A DNA stretch of 5,605 bases from Halovivax sp. (GTDB lineage: Archaea > Halobacteriota > Halobacteria > Halobacteriales > Natrialbaceae), in NCBI GenBank assembly GCA_007135505.1, contig SLIS01000376.1:1-5605 (forward strand). The letters run 5' to 3'. A program made the translations under genes and the position numbers. How positions within the stretch are numbered: position 1 is the stretch's first letter; the number at the start of each line of letters is the position of its first letter. The notes under the pieces were generated by a model that ran no database searches, was not told where the DNA came from, and was given only the letters and a program-made list of their open reading frames with translations. This document shows, piece after piece, positions 1 through 5,064 of this stretch.

Positions 1-63
1 CCCCGAGAGAAGGGAGTAGCAGATGATCCGCCCCACCGATACACTCCACGACCGGTGGTACCG

Positions 64-1839
64 ATGACGACCAACGCCGAACTGGCCGCCCGCTTCGAGG
101 AGTTCGCCGACCTCCTCGAGGCCGACGACGTGGAGTACAAGCCACGTGCGTACCGCCGCGCGGCCGAGAACGTCCTCGCCCACCCGGTCCCCATCGCGGA
201 GGAAGTCCGGGCGGGCAACGAGGCGGCGATCGAGGACATCGAGGGCGTCGGCGACGCCATCGCCTCGAAGATCGTCGAGTACGTCGAGACCGGCGCGATC
301 GAGGAACTCGAGGACCTTCGCGAGGAACTCCCCGTGGACATCGCCGACCTCACCCGCGTCGAGGGCGTCGGTCCGAAGACGGTCGGCACCCTCTATCGAG
401 AACTCGGGATCGAGACGCTCGACGACCTCGAGGCCGCGGCCGAGGCCGGCGATATTCAGGAAGTGAAAGGCTTCGGTCCGAAGACCGAACAGAACATCCT
501 CGACAACGTCGAGTTCGCTCGCACCGTCGGTCAGCGACACCTCCTCGGCGAGGGTCGCCCGCTCGCAGACGACGTGCTCGCGTTTCTCGACGGCCTGGAG
601 GCCGTTTCGCGGTGTTCCGTGGCTGGTTCGATTCGGCGCTGGCGTGAGACCATCGGCGACGTCGACGTCCTCGCCGCGACGGACGACCCCGAGACGGTCG
701 TCGATGCCCTGCTCGCGTGGGACTCCGTCGACGACGAGATCGAGTCCGGCCCGGCGAAGGCGAGCGTGCGTGTCGGCGAGGTCCGCGTGGACCTGCGGGT
801 CGTCGCCCCCACGGAGTTCGGCTCCGCGCTGCAGTACTTCACCGGCAGTCGAGACCACAACGTCCGGCTTCGAAACTACGCGATCGAGCGGGGCATGAAG
901 CTCAACGAGTACGGTGCGTTCGACGTCTCCGACCTGTCGCCCGACGAGGACGCCGACCCACAGCACGTCGGTGGCGGCCCACGCGCCGGCGAGCGGGTCG
1001 CCGGTGAAACGGAGGCGGGGATGTACGAGGCCCTCGGACTCCCGTGGATCCCGCCGGAGTTACGCGAGGATCGCGGCGAAATCGACGCCGCCGAGGCTGA
1101 CGCGCTCCCCGACCTCGTCTCCGTCGAGGACGTTCGGGGTGACCTCCACACCCACACCGAGTGGTCCGACGGCAACAACACGATCGAGGAGATGGTTGCG
1201 GCGGCCGAAGAGCGCGGCTACGAGTACTACGGCGTCGCAGACCACGCCGAGGGACCCGGCGTCGTCGGCGGCATGGGACTGTCGGATGCGGAGATCCTGG
1301 AGCAGGCGGCCGAGATCCGCGCCGTAAACGACGACCGGGAGATCAGGGTCTTTGCCGGGATCGAGGCGAACGTCGACGCCGACGGCGAGATCGACCTCGA
1401 CGACGAGGTGATCGACGCGCTCGACGTGATCGTCGCCTCGCCACACAGTGCGCTCGATCAGGAACCCGAGCGTGCGACCGATCGACTGATCCGGGCGATC
1501 GAGAACCCGGCGATCGACGTGCTCGGTCACCCGAGCGGTCGATTGCTCAACGAGCGGGAGGGACTCGCCATCGACGCGGCCTCACTCGGCGCCGCGGCGG
1601 CGGCGAGCGACACGGCGCTCGAGGTGAACGCCAACCCTCGCCGACTCGACCTCTGGGGGAGCGCCGTCCAGGCTGCGATCGAGGAGGGTGCACGAATCGC
1701 CATCAACACCGACGCCCATCGTCCGGCCTCCCTCGGGTACGTTCGCTGGGGCGTCCACACGGCCCGCCGTGGGTGGGCCGAACCAGCGGACGTGATCAAC
1801 ACCTGGTCGCTACCGGACCTCGAAGCGTTCCTGCACTGA
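64..1839 (+). CDS. polX: DNA polymerase X with C-terminal PHP nuclease domain
   Basis: A 591-residue family X DNA polymerase for short-gap filling in DNA repair, close in length to bacterial/archaeal PolX (about 570-590). Three helix-hairpin-helix motifs lie near residues 60-63 (EGVG), 100-103 (EGVG) and 135-138 (KGFG) and should bind DNA. The polymerase active site is visible as GSIRR (188-192), GDVD (198-201, catalytic Asp199 and Asp201) and the third Asp at 243; TGS plus HN (260-266) and KLNEYG (279-284) follow. The PHP domain begins at DLHTH (360-364) and keeps a full set of likely metal ligands: His362, His364, Asp369, His394, Glu434, His461, His489, Asp550, His552. In characterised bacterial PolX this domain is a 3'-5' exonuclease, so proofreading or end-trimming is likely. 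I chose ATG at 64 because MTTNAEL fits the family start as I remember it; an in-frame GTG at 55 would add three residues. The frame stays open to the window edge, but upstream residues look non-coding. Identity is very secure. Confidence 0.96.
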   Translation: MTTNAELAARFEEFADLLEADDVEYKPRAYRRAAENVLAHPVPIAEEVRAGNEAAIEDIEGVGDAIASKIVEYVETGAIEELEDLREELPVDIADLTRVEGVGPKTVGTLYRELGIETLDDLEAAAEAGDIQEVKGFGPKTEQNILDNVEFARTVGQRHLLGEGRPLADDVLAFLDGLEAVSRCSVAGSIRRWRETIGDVDVLAATDDPETVVDALLAWDSVDDEIESGPAKASVRVGEVRVDLRVVAPTEFGSALQYFTGSRDHNVRLRNYAIERGMKLNEYGAFDVSDLSPDEDADPQHVGGGPRAGERVAGETEAGMYEALGLPWIPPELREDRGEIDAAEADALPDLVSVEDVRGDLHTHTEWSDGNNTIEEMVAAAEERGYEYYGVADHAEGPGVVGGMGLSDAEILEQAAEIRAVNDDREIRVFAGIEANVDADGEIDLDDEVIDALDVIVASPHSALDQEPERATDRLIRAIENPAIDVLGHPSGRLLNEREGLAIDAASLGAAAAASDTALEVNANPRRLDLWGSAVQAAIEEGARIAINTDAHRPASLGYVRWGVHTARRGWAEPADVINTWSLPDLEAFLH

Positions 1840-2076
1840 GTGGGGTCGCCTCGGGCACCGAACCGGACGCCCGGCGAACCACCTTCCACCGTCTGTCCGC
1901 TTCTGAGGCGTAACGCGGCCAGGGAACTCGATCGGCGCGACTCTCGCTATCCACTGTCGATACGGAGAAGTCGGTCGGTGCCGCCCCGCAGCAGGAGGAC
2001 TCGCTTCCCACCACTCTGACGCGGGAGGCGATCCCGGCGTCGTGTACCCGGGAACTACTCGGCCGTCGCTATCGAT

Positions 2077-2415
2077 TTACTTGTCCTTGTCGTCCTTCTT
2101 GTCGTCGTCGTTGTCGTCTTTGTCGTCTTTGTCGTCCTTTTTGCCGTCTTTATCGTCTTTGTCGTCCTTTTTGCCGTCTTTTTTGCCGTCTTTGTCGTCC
2201 TTATCGTCGTTGTCGTTGTACCCGTCGTCGTTGTCGTCGTTGTCGTCGTTGTATCCGTCGTCGTTATCGTCGTTATCGTTGTACCCGTCGTCGTTTCCGT
2301 CGTCGCCACCGCCACCAGTCTGTGTTTCGGTGGGGTCGTCGTCATCGCCCATGCAGCCGGCGAGGATGATCGTCAGTGCGGAACCACTTCCGAGGATGAC
2401 AGAGCGTCGATCCAT
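2077..2415 (-). CDS. Tat-type lipoprotein with low-complexity Asp/Asn/Lys/Gly/Tyr tail
   Basis: A 112-residue predicted lipoprotein. The N-terminus has a twin arginine (RR, 3-4), a hydrophobic segment (about 7-19) and the lipobox LAGC with Cys21 as lipidation site, followed by an acidic MGDDDD stretch; this is the usual form of a haloarchaeal Tat lipoprotein anchored on the outer face of the membrane. From residue 34 to the end only five amino acids occur (G, D, N, Y, K). Residues 43-73 hold three units of the form DGYND-NDDND (10-11 residues), and 76-112 is a Lys/Asp block with a perfect 10-residue tandem (DGKKDDKDDK at 80-89 and 90-99). No folded domain is evident; the tail is probably disordered. 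Dense Asp/Asn may bind divalent cations, but this is inference. The lysine content is unusual for a halophile. This frame is chosen over the other open frames because only it gives a signal peptide with lipobox. It lies downstream of the PHP gene on the same strand, 278 bases away, with its own probable promoter. Function unknown. Confidence 0.85.
   Translation of the reverse strand: MDRRSVILGSGSALTIILAGCMGDDDDPTETQTGGGGDDGNDDGYNDNDDNDDGYNDDNDDNDDGYNDNDDKDDKDGKKDGKKDDKDDKDGKKDDKDDKDDNDDDKKDDKDK
2080..2289. repeat. In-gene tandem repeat array (about 30-bp units)
   Basis: This is the DNA encoding the lipoprotein tail. 2121-2150 and 2151-2180 are adjacent 30-bp copies differing at one base (g/a at 2122/2152). 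Further right, units starting at GTA 2218 (33 bp) and 2251 (30 bp), with a degenerate one from 2281, encode the DGYND motifs. A finer layer of GTC/GTT trinucleotides (GAC/AAC codons on the - strand) underlies both. Unit lengths are multiples of three, so gain or loss of a unit keeps the reading frame. Several frames stay open across the array because of this simple composition. Confidence 0.85.
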
Positions 2416-2440
2416 ACGTCTGCCGAGACCATCATGGGAG

Positions 2441-2450
2441 TTTACTAATC
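2441..2450 (-). promoter_or_regulatory. Probable promoter (TATA-like box) of the lipoprotein gene
   Basis: On the - strand the A/T-rich stretch GATTAGTAAA lies about 26-35 bases before the lipoprotein ATG. That spacing would place transcription start at or near the start codon, as in leaderless haloarchaeal mRNAs. The match to a TATA box is moderate and there is no clear BRE. Confidence 0.4.
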
Positions 2451-2526
2451 AGCCCATGTCGATACCGTCTCGACTGTCACCGGCGACCTACTCGAGCGCT
2501 CGGCGAGCGTAGGTGCGGACTAGCTT

Positions 2527-2542
2527 CGATTCGCGTGAATCG
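2527..2542. repeat. Perfect 6-bp inverted repeat in the lipoprotein/PHP gap
   Basis: CGATTC, loop GCGT, GAATCG. It lies about 112-127 bases upstream of the lipoprotein start and about 150 bases downstream of the PHP gene. There is no T-run, so it is a weak terminator candidate; it could be an operator or chance. Apart from this inverted repeat, the TATA-like box and the T-run after the PHP stop, I see nothing convincing in 2416-2693. Confidence 0.35.
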
Positions 2543-2688
2543 GCTGTTCGGGCGAGTACCGATCCCGAGGGTCGTCCGAAAACGTCCCGCTGTGACCGAT
2601 TTCTTCGAGTCGGCATCGGTTCGCGCCGCCCGTAGGCGATGACTTGCCGTCCGGCCATCGGCCGCGCCGACCTGTACGGTGTCGATAC

Positions 2689-2693
2689 AAAAA
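2689..2693 (-). terminator. Possible U-tract terminator of the PHP gene
   Basis: Immediately after the PHP stop codon the - strand reads TTTTT. Archaeal termination often relies on U-tracts without a hairpin, so this could end the PHP transcript. It is only five bases long, hence weak. Confidence 0.3.
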
Positions 2694-3452
2694 TCAGTAA
2701 ACTGTTACATCGTCGAATCGACCGTCGTACAGTGGATCCGACGGGTGCGTCGACTCCGTTCCGGACAGGACGATTCTATCGAGTTTCTGCCACGTGTTCT
2801 CCCAGGCGAGGTGGGCGAGCTCGAGTGCCGTCGTAGCTACACGTTTCCGCCCGTTTCGGTGGACGATCGTTCTCGGCTCGCCTCGTCTGAGGGCGTCGAA
2901 GAGCGATGCCCTCGAGCCGATCTCGCCGTCGAACACCGTCCGGGAGATGCCGACGGTCCGCCGAAGGTGTGCGTACGAGGACGTGAAGGGTGGAACGTCG
3001 AGCTCCGTCGCCAGCCGTCGCGCTCGTCGGTTGTGCGTCGGGAGGTGCTTCGGGTTGAACACTTCGATGGCGTCGATCTGCTCGCGATAGGTTCGCAACT
3101 CCGGTTCGCCCAGACTGACCGTGGCGAACGTCGGGTGGGGAACGAGGACGATCGCGTCCTGTCGAGCACACTCCTCCATCGTCGCCCGCAGCGAAATGAA
3201 ATCCGGAACCGGTTCGTCGAGGTCGAGCGCCAGCACGTGCCGGCGATCGCGCCACGAACCGGTGAAGATCTCTCTGGCAGGAATGATCGAAAGTTCGTCG
3301 TCCGAATATCGTCGGGCGGTCGCTTCGATCTCCGGTAACGGCGTGAAGTGGGGTGCATAGACGAGTGCGTCGAGCCCGGCCCGTTTCGCACGGCGTACGA
3401 CGTCGGCGTCGAGCACTTTCACGTGCAGATCGACTCGGTACTCACTCGGCAC
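2694..3452 (-). CDS. Stand-alone PHP-domain protein (putative metal-dependent phosphoesterase)
   Basis: A 252-residue PHP-fold protein of a type I recall as common in haloarchaea, annotated there as PHP domain-containing or putative phosphoesterase. The order of metal-site motifs fits the fold: DLH at 8-10, APH at 33-35, PAREIF with Glu61 at 58-63, RRH at 70-72, VPHP with His106 at 104-107, EVFNPKH with Glu130 and His136 at 130-136, and SSYAH with His162 at 158-162. Two typical ligands are changed: the usual DLHxH reads DLHVK (Lys12), and the usual SDAH-like Asp is absent in SSYAH. The C-terminus ends in the GTESTHPSDP-YDGRFDDV region. The substrate is unknown; the family includes histidinol-phosphatase-like and nucleotide phosphoesterase enzymes. 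The start is GTG at 3452, the only start codon between the upstream in-frame stop (about 3537-3539) and DLH. It is divergent from the zinc-finger gene with 112 bases between them. Family placement is secure; activity is not. Confidence 0.88.
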   Translation of the reverse strand: MPSEYRVDLHVKVLDADVVRRAKRAGLDALVYAPHFTPLPEIEATARRYSDDELSIIPAREIFTGSWRDRRHVLALDLDEPVPDFISLRATMEECARQDAIVLVPHPTFATVSLGEPELRTYREQIDAIEVFNPKHLPTHNRRARRLATELDVPPFTSSYAHLRRTVGISRTVFDGEIGSRASLFDALRRGEPRTIVHRNGRKRVATTALELAHLAWENTWQKLDRIVLSGTESTHPSDPLYDGRFDDVTVY

Positions 3453-3564
3453 GAACGCCGATTCAGATGCATCGCAGGTAGGCGTTTCTGTTTCCGTCGG
3501 TTCGTCGGCGGGTTTCTCAGACGGGCGAAAAGTCCATTAGGTCAGCCTGTGAAGAGCCGACCGA
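3453..3564. promoter_or_regulatory. Divergent promoter region between PHP and zinc-finger genes
   Basis: These 112 bases must carry the start signals of both divergent genes unless transcription reads in from elsewhere. No strong TATA box is visible on either strand. An 8-bp palindrome GATGCATC at 3466-3473 lies 14-21 bases upstream of the PHP start codon and could be a regulator site. The call rests on gene arrangement more than on motifs. Confidence 0.4.
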
Positions 3565-3852
3565 ATGGTATGGGAGTGTGGGATCGACGGTTGCGGGTCG
3601 CGCTTCGAGGACGTCGAATCCGCAATCGTCCACCAGGCAGACGAACACGAACGTCGGGAGTGTAAGGTCTGTGGAACCATCGTCCCCGACGGCTATCTCG
3701 CGATCTACCACACCTTTACCGAGCACAGCCGGGCCGAGTACGTGCGCGCCTACGGAGCCGACTCGTCGGACGTCAGGAGCCGCGAGTCGTTACTCGAGGA
3801 CATCTCGGACGTCGTCGATCAAGAAGAACTGGCCGACCGTCTCGGCCGATAA
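3565..3852 (+). CDS. Small protein with two C2H2-type zinc-finger motifs
   Basis: A 95-residue protein with two tandem zinc-binding patterns: Cys5, Cys10, His23, His28 (C-x4-C-x12-H-x4-H) and Cys33, Cys36, His49, His54 (C-x2-C-x12-H-x4-H). The residues between (ADEHERRECKVCGTIVPDGY) make a compact two-finger unit of about 55 residues. The rest (65-95) is acidic and probably helical (SRESLLEDISDVV). I recall similar haloarchaeal proteins beginning MWECGIDGCG, usually given a DUF name, with no known role. Two-finger proteins can bind DNA, RNA or protein; the sequence does not say which, and it lacks the basic recognition helices that would clearly mark a DNA binder. ATG 3565 is the first start, five codons before the first Cys. 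It is divergent from the PHP gene and convergent with spt5. A hairpin with T-run follows the stop. Confidence 0.85.
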   Translation: MVWECGIDGCGSRFEDVESAIVHQADEHERRECKVCGTIVPDGYLAIYHTFTEHSRAEYVRAYGADSSDVRSRESLLEDISDVVDQEELADRLGR

Positions 3853-3864
3853 CCGCTACTGTTA

Positions 3865-3886
3865 CCGTTCGTCTTTCGACGGTTTT
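3865..3886 (+). terminator. Probable terminator after the zinc-finger gene
   Basis: CCG, bulged T, TCG pairs with CGACGG across a TCTTT loop, giving a 6-bp stem with one bulge. TTTT follows directly. It starts 13 bases after the zinc-finger stop codon and resembles an intrinsic terminator. Confidence 0.5.
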
Positions 3887-3906
3887 CGTCCCTGCGGGGT
3901 CCGAAC

Positions 3907-4008
3907 CGCGCTGATCTTCGTCGCTATATTCAGCGCGCCACCCGCGCTGACTGCTTGATGAGCGCGTCAGCGCTCATCACTGTCTGCTCACGGGCGCTTT
4001 GCGCCCGT
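3907..4008. repeat. Cluster of perfect hairpins between convergent genes
   Basis: Three perfect inverted repeats stand in a row: TCAGCGCG/CGCGCTGA at 3930-3950 (8-bp stem, loop CCACC); TGATGAGCGC/GCGCTCATCA at 3956-3979 (10-bp stem, loop GTCA); and ACGGGCGC/GCGCCCGT at 3990-4008 (8-bp stem, loop TTT). An extra copy of CGCGCTGA at 3907-3914 can pair with 3930-3937 instead, so alternative folds exist. The cluster sits between the ends of the zinc-finger and spt5 genes, so a two-way terminator or RNA-stability role is the simplest reading; a genomic palindromic repeat family is another. The stems lack a following T-run. Confidence 0.75.
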
Positions 4009-4018
4009 TCGCATGGTC

Positions 4019-4038
4019 CGACGAACTACCGTTCGTCG
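4019..4038. terminator. Perfect hairpin across the spt5 stop codon
   Basis: CGACGAAC, loop TACC, GTTCGTCG form a perfect 8-bp stem that includes the last spt5 codons and its TAG stop (4026-4028 on the - strand). It may help end or stabilise the secE-spt5 transcript together with the hairpins just beyond it. It has no T-run, so calling it a terminator is tentative; the inverted repeat itself is certain. Confidence 0.4.
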
Positions 4039-4463
4039 CTATCGAGAACGCGGATCTGATCGCCCCGGACCGTAACCGGAATCGGAACCGTCGCCTCGTA
4101 GAGTTCGACCGTCACCTGGTCTTTGCCCTCGTCGATGCGCTGTACCTGTGCCTTCTCGCCCTTGAACGGTCCGGCGATGAGCTCGACGATGTCTCCCTCG
4201 GCGATTCCCTCGACGTCGGGCTTCGGCGAGAGGAAGTGCTCGACCTCCGAGATGTCGGATTCGCCGGGAACGATGCTACGGGCGTGGGGAATGTCCTCTA
4301 ACACCCGTTCGAGGACCGCGTTGTTGTCGGCTTCGACCATCACGTAGGAGGTTAGCGAGTCCGGTGCCAGTGCGGCGTGGACCTCCTGCTCCTCGCGGTT
4401 GATGATCATGTCTGCGACGGTCTGCTCCTGACTGGCCGTGGTCTTGACGGCGAAGATTCCCAT
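4026..4463 (-). CDS. spt5: Transcription elongation factor Spt5 (archaeal NusG homologue)
   Basis: A 145-residue archaeal Spt5, the usual archaeal size. The NGN domain spans about residues 1-85 (start [14 protein letters not shown], with SYVMVEA at 39-45 and HARSIVPGE at 60-68), and the KOW domain about 88-140 ([19 protein letters not shown] from 89). In archaea Spt5 pairs with Spt4, sits on the RNA polymerase clamp over the DNA channel and raises processivity; the KOW domain can contact the ribosome and so link transcription and translation. The reading frame stays open far upstream, but conserved sequence starts at ATG 4463, which overlaps the secE stop codon by one base (TGATG); this supports both the start choice and translational coupling. 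It is transcribed with secE from the promoter near 4662. It ends convergent with the zinc-finger gene, with its stop codon inside a perfect hairpin. Identity is very secure. Confidence 0.97.
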   Translation of the reverse strand: MGIFAVKTTASQEQTVADMIINREEQEVHAALAPDSLTSYVMVEADNNAVLERVLEDIPHARSIVPGESDISEVEHFLSPKPDVEGIAEGDIVELIAGPFKGEKAQVQRIDEGKDQVTVELYEATVPIPVTVRGDQIRVLDSDER

Positions 4464-4636
4464 CAGAGGCCACCGGTCAGCAGACCCATCGTGACCCCGA
4501 TGATGAATCCGATGAAGCCGACGAGGAGGATGCCGGCGCCGGCGATCTTCGACACCTGGTAGAATTCCTCTTTCGTCGGCGTCGTCGCCATCTTCAGCAC
4601 GCGGACGTAGGACGTCAGATCGTAGGGTACGTTCAT
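4463..4636 (-). CDS. secE: Protein translocase subunit SecE (Sec61 gamma)
   Basis: A 57-residue archaeal SecE/Sec61-gamma, the small essential clamp subunit of the SecY translocation channel in the cytoplasmic membrane. The N-terminal amphipathic part reads [17 protein letters not shown], followed by [13 protein letters not shown] (19-31), the typical archaeal pattern, then one membrane span at about 31-53 ([20 protein letters not shown]), which is the diagnostic feature. An internal Met16 is too late to be the start because the family's N-terminal helix precedes it. The TGA stop shares its last base with the ATG of spt5, an arrangement expected for the conserved secE-spt5 pair. A TATA-like box lies 26-32 bases before the ATG, so the mRNA is probably leaderless or nearly so. 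In many euryarchaea ftsZ is the next gene upstream; here it is not. Confidence 0.95.
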   Translation of the reverse strand: MNVPYDLTSYVRVLKMATTPTKEEFYQVSKIAGAGILLVGFIGFIIGVTMGLLTGGL

Positions 4637-4661
4637 AGCTGCGTATACAACGTGCGTGCCC

Positions 4662-4668
4662 TTTTATC
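4662..4668 (-). promoter_or_regulatory. Promoter (TATA-like box) of secE-spt5
   Basis: On the - strand GATAAAA lies 26-32 bases upstream of the secE ATG, preceded by the purine-rich GGAAAGAC that could act as a BRE. Spacing fits a leaderless transcript for the pair. It is the best promoter match in the window. Confidence 0.6.
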
Positions 4669-4692
4669 TGTCTTTCCGTCGACAGCGGGTGT

Positions 4693-4725
4693 CGGACCGG
4701 TTCGGACGCCGGCACGGACCGGTTC
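4693..4725. repeat. Two direct 11-bp repeats 22 bp apart, possible operator
   Basis: CGGACCGGTTC occurs at 4693-4703 and again at 4715-4725, exactly 22 bp from start to start, or about two helical turns, so both copies face the same side of DNA. Each contains the palindrome ACCGGT. They lie just upstream of the secE promoter box and 60-95 bases upstream of the divergent acidic ORF. A binding site for a regulator of either gene is possible but unproven. Confidence 0.4.
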
Positions 4726-4743
4726 CGGGCGCGAACGTTGCAC

Positions 4744-4757
4744 GTGACAGCCGTCAC
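4744..4757. repeat. Short inverted repeat upstream of the acidic ORF
   Basis: GTGAC, loop AGCC, GTCAC, centred about 37 bases before the ATG at 4788. It could be an operator half-site pair; at 5 bp per arm it may be chance. Confidence 0.3.
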
Positions 4758-4787
4758 ATCAAGCGCCGCGAGGCCGAACCGGGTGCC

Positions 4788-4958
4788 ATGGCCGAAGTCG
4801 ACACCGACCGGGCCGACGAACTCGACTCGGAACGACGAGCGGAGATCGAAGACGAACTCGAACGCATCGATCGCGATCCGGACGAGGTCGACGAGGGTGA
4901 CAGCGCGGTCGGTGGACAGAGTGCCCCACGCCGGGAGGACGAAGCGGACGAAGAGTGA
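4788..4958 (+). CDS. Small, highly acidic protein of unknown function
   Basis: A 56-residue ORF rich in Asp and Glu (for example [20 protein letters not shown] at 10-29), with no Cys, no membrane segment and no domain I recognise. The middle is probably helical and charged, and the ends ([20 protein letters not shown]) probably disordered. Codon use is strongly GAC/GAG/GTC-type like the neighbouring genes and composition is typical of haloarchaeal cytosolic proteins, which argues for a real gene. I chose ATG 4788 because the in-frame extension back to GTG 4656 becomes Arg-rich and runs over the secE promoter. No clear TATA box or Shine-Dalgarno is visible. It is divergent from secE and convergent with the AlaX-like gene. 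A chance ORF cannot be excluded. Confidence 0.55.
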   Translation: MAEVDTDRADELDSERRAEIEDELERIDRDPDEVDEGDSAVGGQSAPRREDEADEE

Positions 4959-4993
4959 CTGACCGCGGCATACCCGGCAGGTCTGCGGGTCAG
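4959..4993. terminator. Imperfect hairpin directly after the acidic ORF
   Basis: CTGACC at 4959-4964 pairs with GGTCAG at 4988-4993, and GC with GC further in with one bulged G. It starts one base after the stop codon. There is no T-run; it could contribute to termination between convergent genes. Confidence 0.35.
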
Positions 4994-5016
4994 TAGACCG
5001 AGGCCATCCGCTCGAG

Positions 5017-5050
5017 CCGGACCGCATCGATCGAACTGCGGATCCGGTTT
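5017..5050 (+). terminator. Hairpin with short T-run between convergent genes
   Basis: CCGGACCGCA pairs with TGCGGATCCGG (ten pairs, one bulged T) across a ten-base loop, followed by TTT at 5048-5050. It lies between the ends of the acidic ORF and the AlaX-like gene and reads best as a + strand terminator. Confidence 0.4.
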
Positions 5051-5064
5051 CGGTAGCGATGCAC

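Noticed and set aside
23..67. A 14-codon ORF (ATG at 23) whose TGA overlaps the polX ATG as ATGA, possibly a leader peptide.
   Set aside because: Too short and unsupported; an in-frame TAG at 17-19 rules out that it is the end of a longer upstream gene. The overlap may be chance.
1796..2014. A 72-residue - strand ORF over the polX 3' end and the following gap.
   Set aside because: Overlaps polX antisense, has mixed codon use and no recognisable feature; it looks like a high-GC shadow.
2080..2289. CRISPR-like array.
   Set aside because: Units are adjacent, with no unique spacers, and are read in frame as protein repeats.
2042..2512. A + strand Ser/Leu/Pro-rich ORF through the repeat array.
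   Set aside because: It is the antisense reading of the trinucleotide-rich lipoprotein tail, without signal peptide or domain.
2488..2658. A 56-codon - strand ORF in the gap between the PHP and lipoprotein genes.
   Set aside because: Very Arg-rich with weak third-position GC compared with neighbours, unlike real haloarchaeal genes; no motif.
3885..3915. A tRNA T-arm-like string on the - strand (GGTTCGGACCCC).
   Set aside because: The flanking five bases do not form a T-stem and no acceptor, anticodon or D arm is present.
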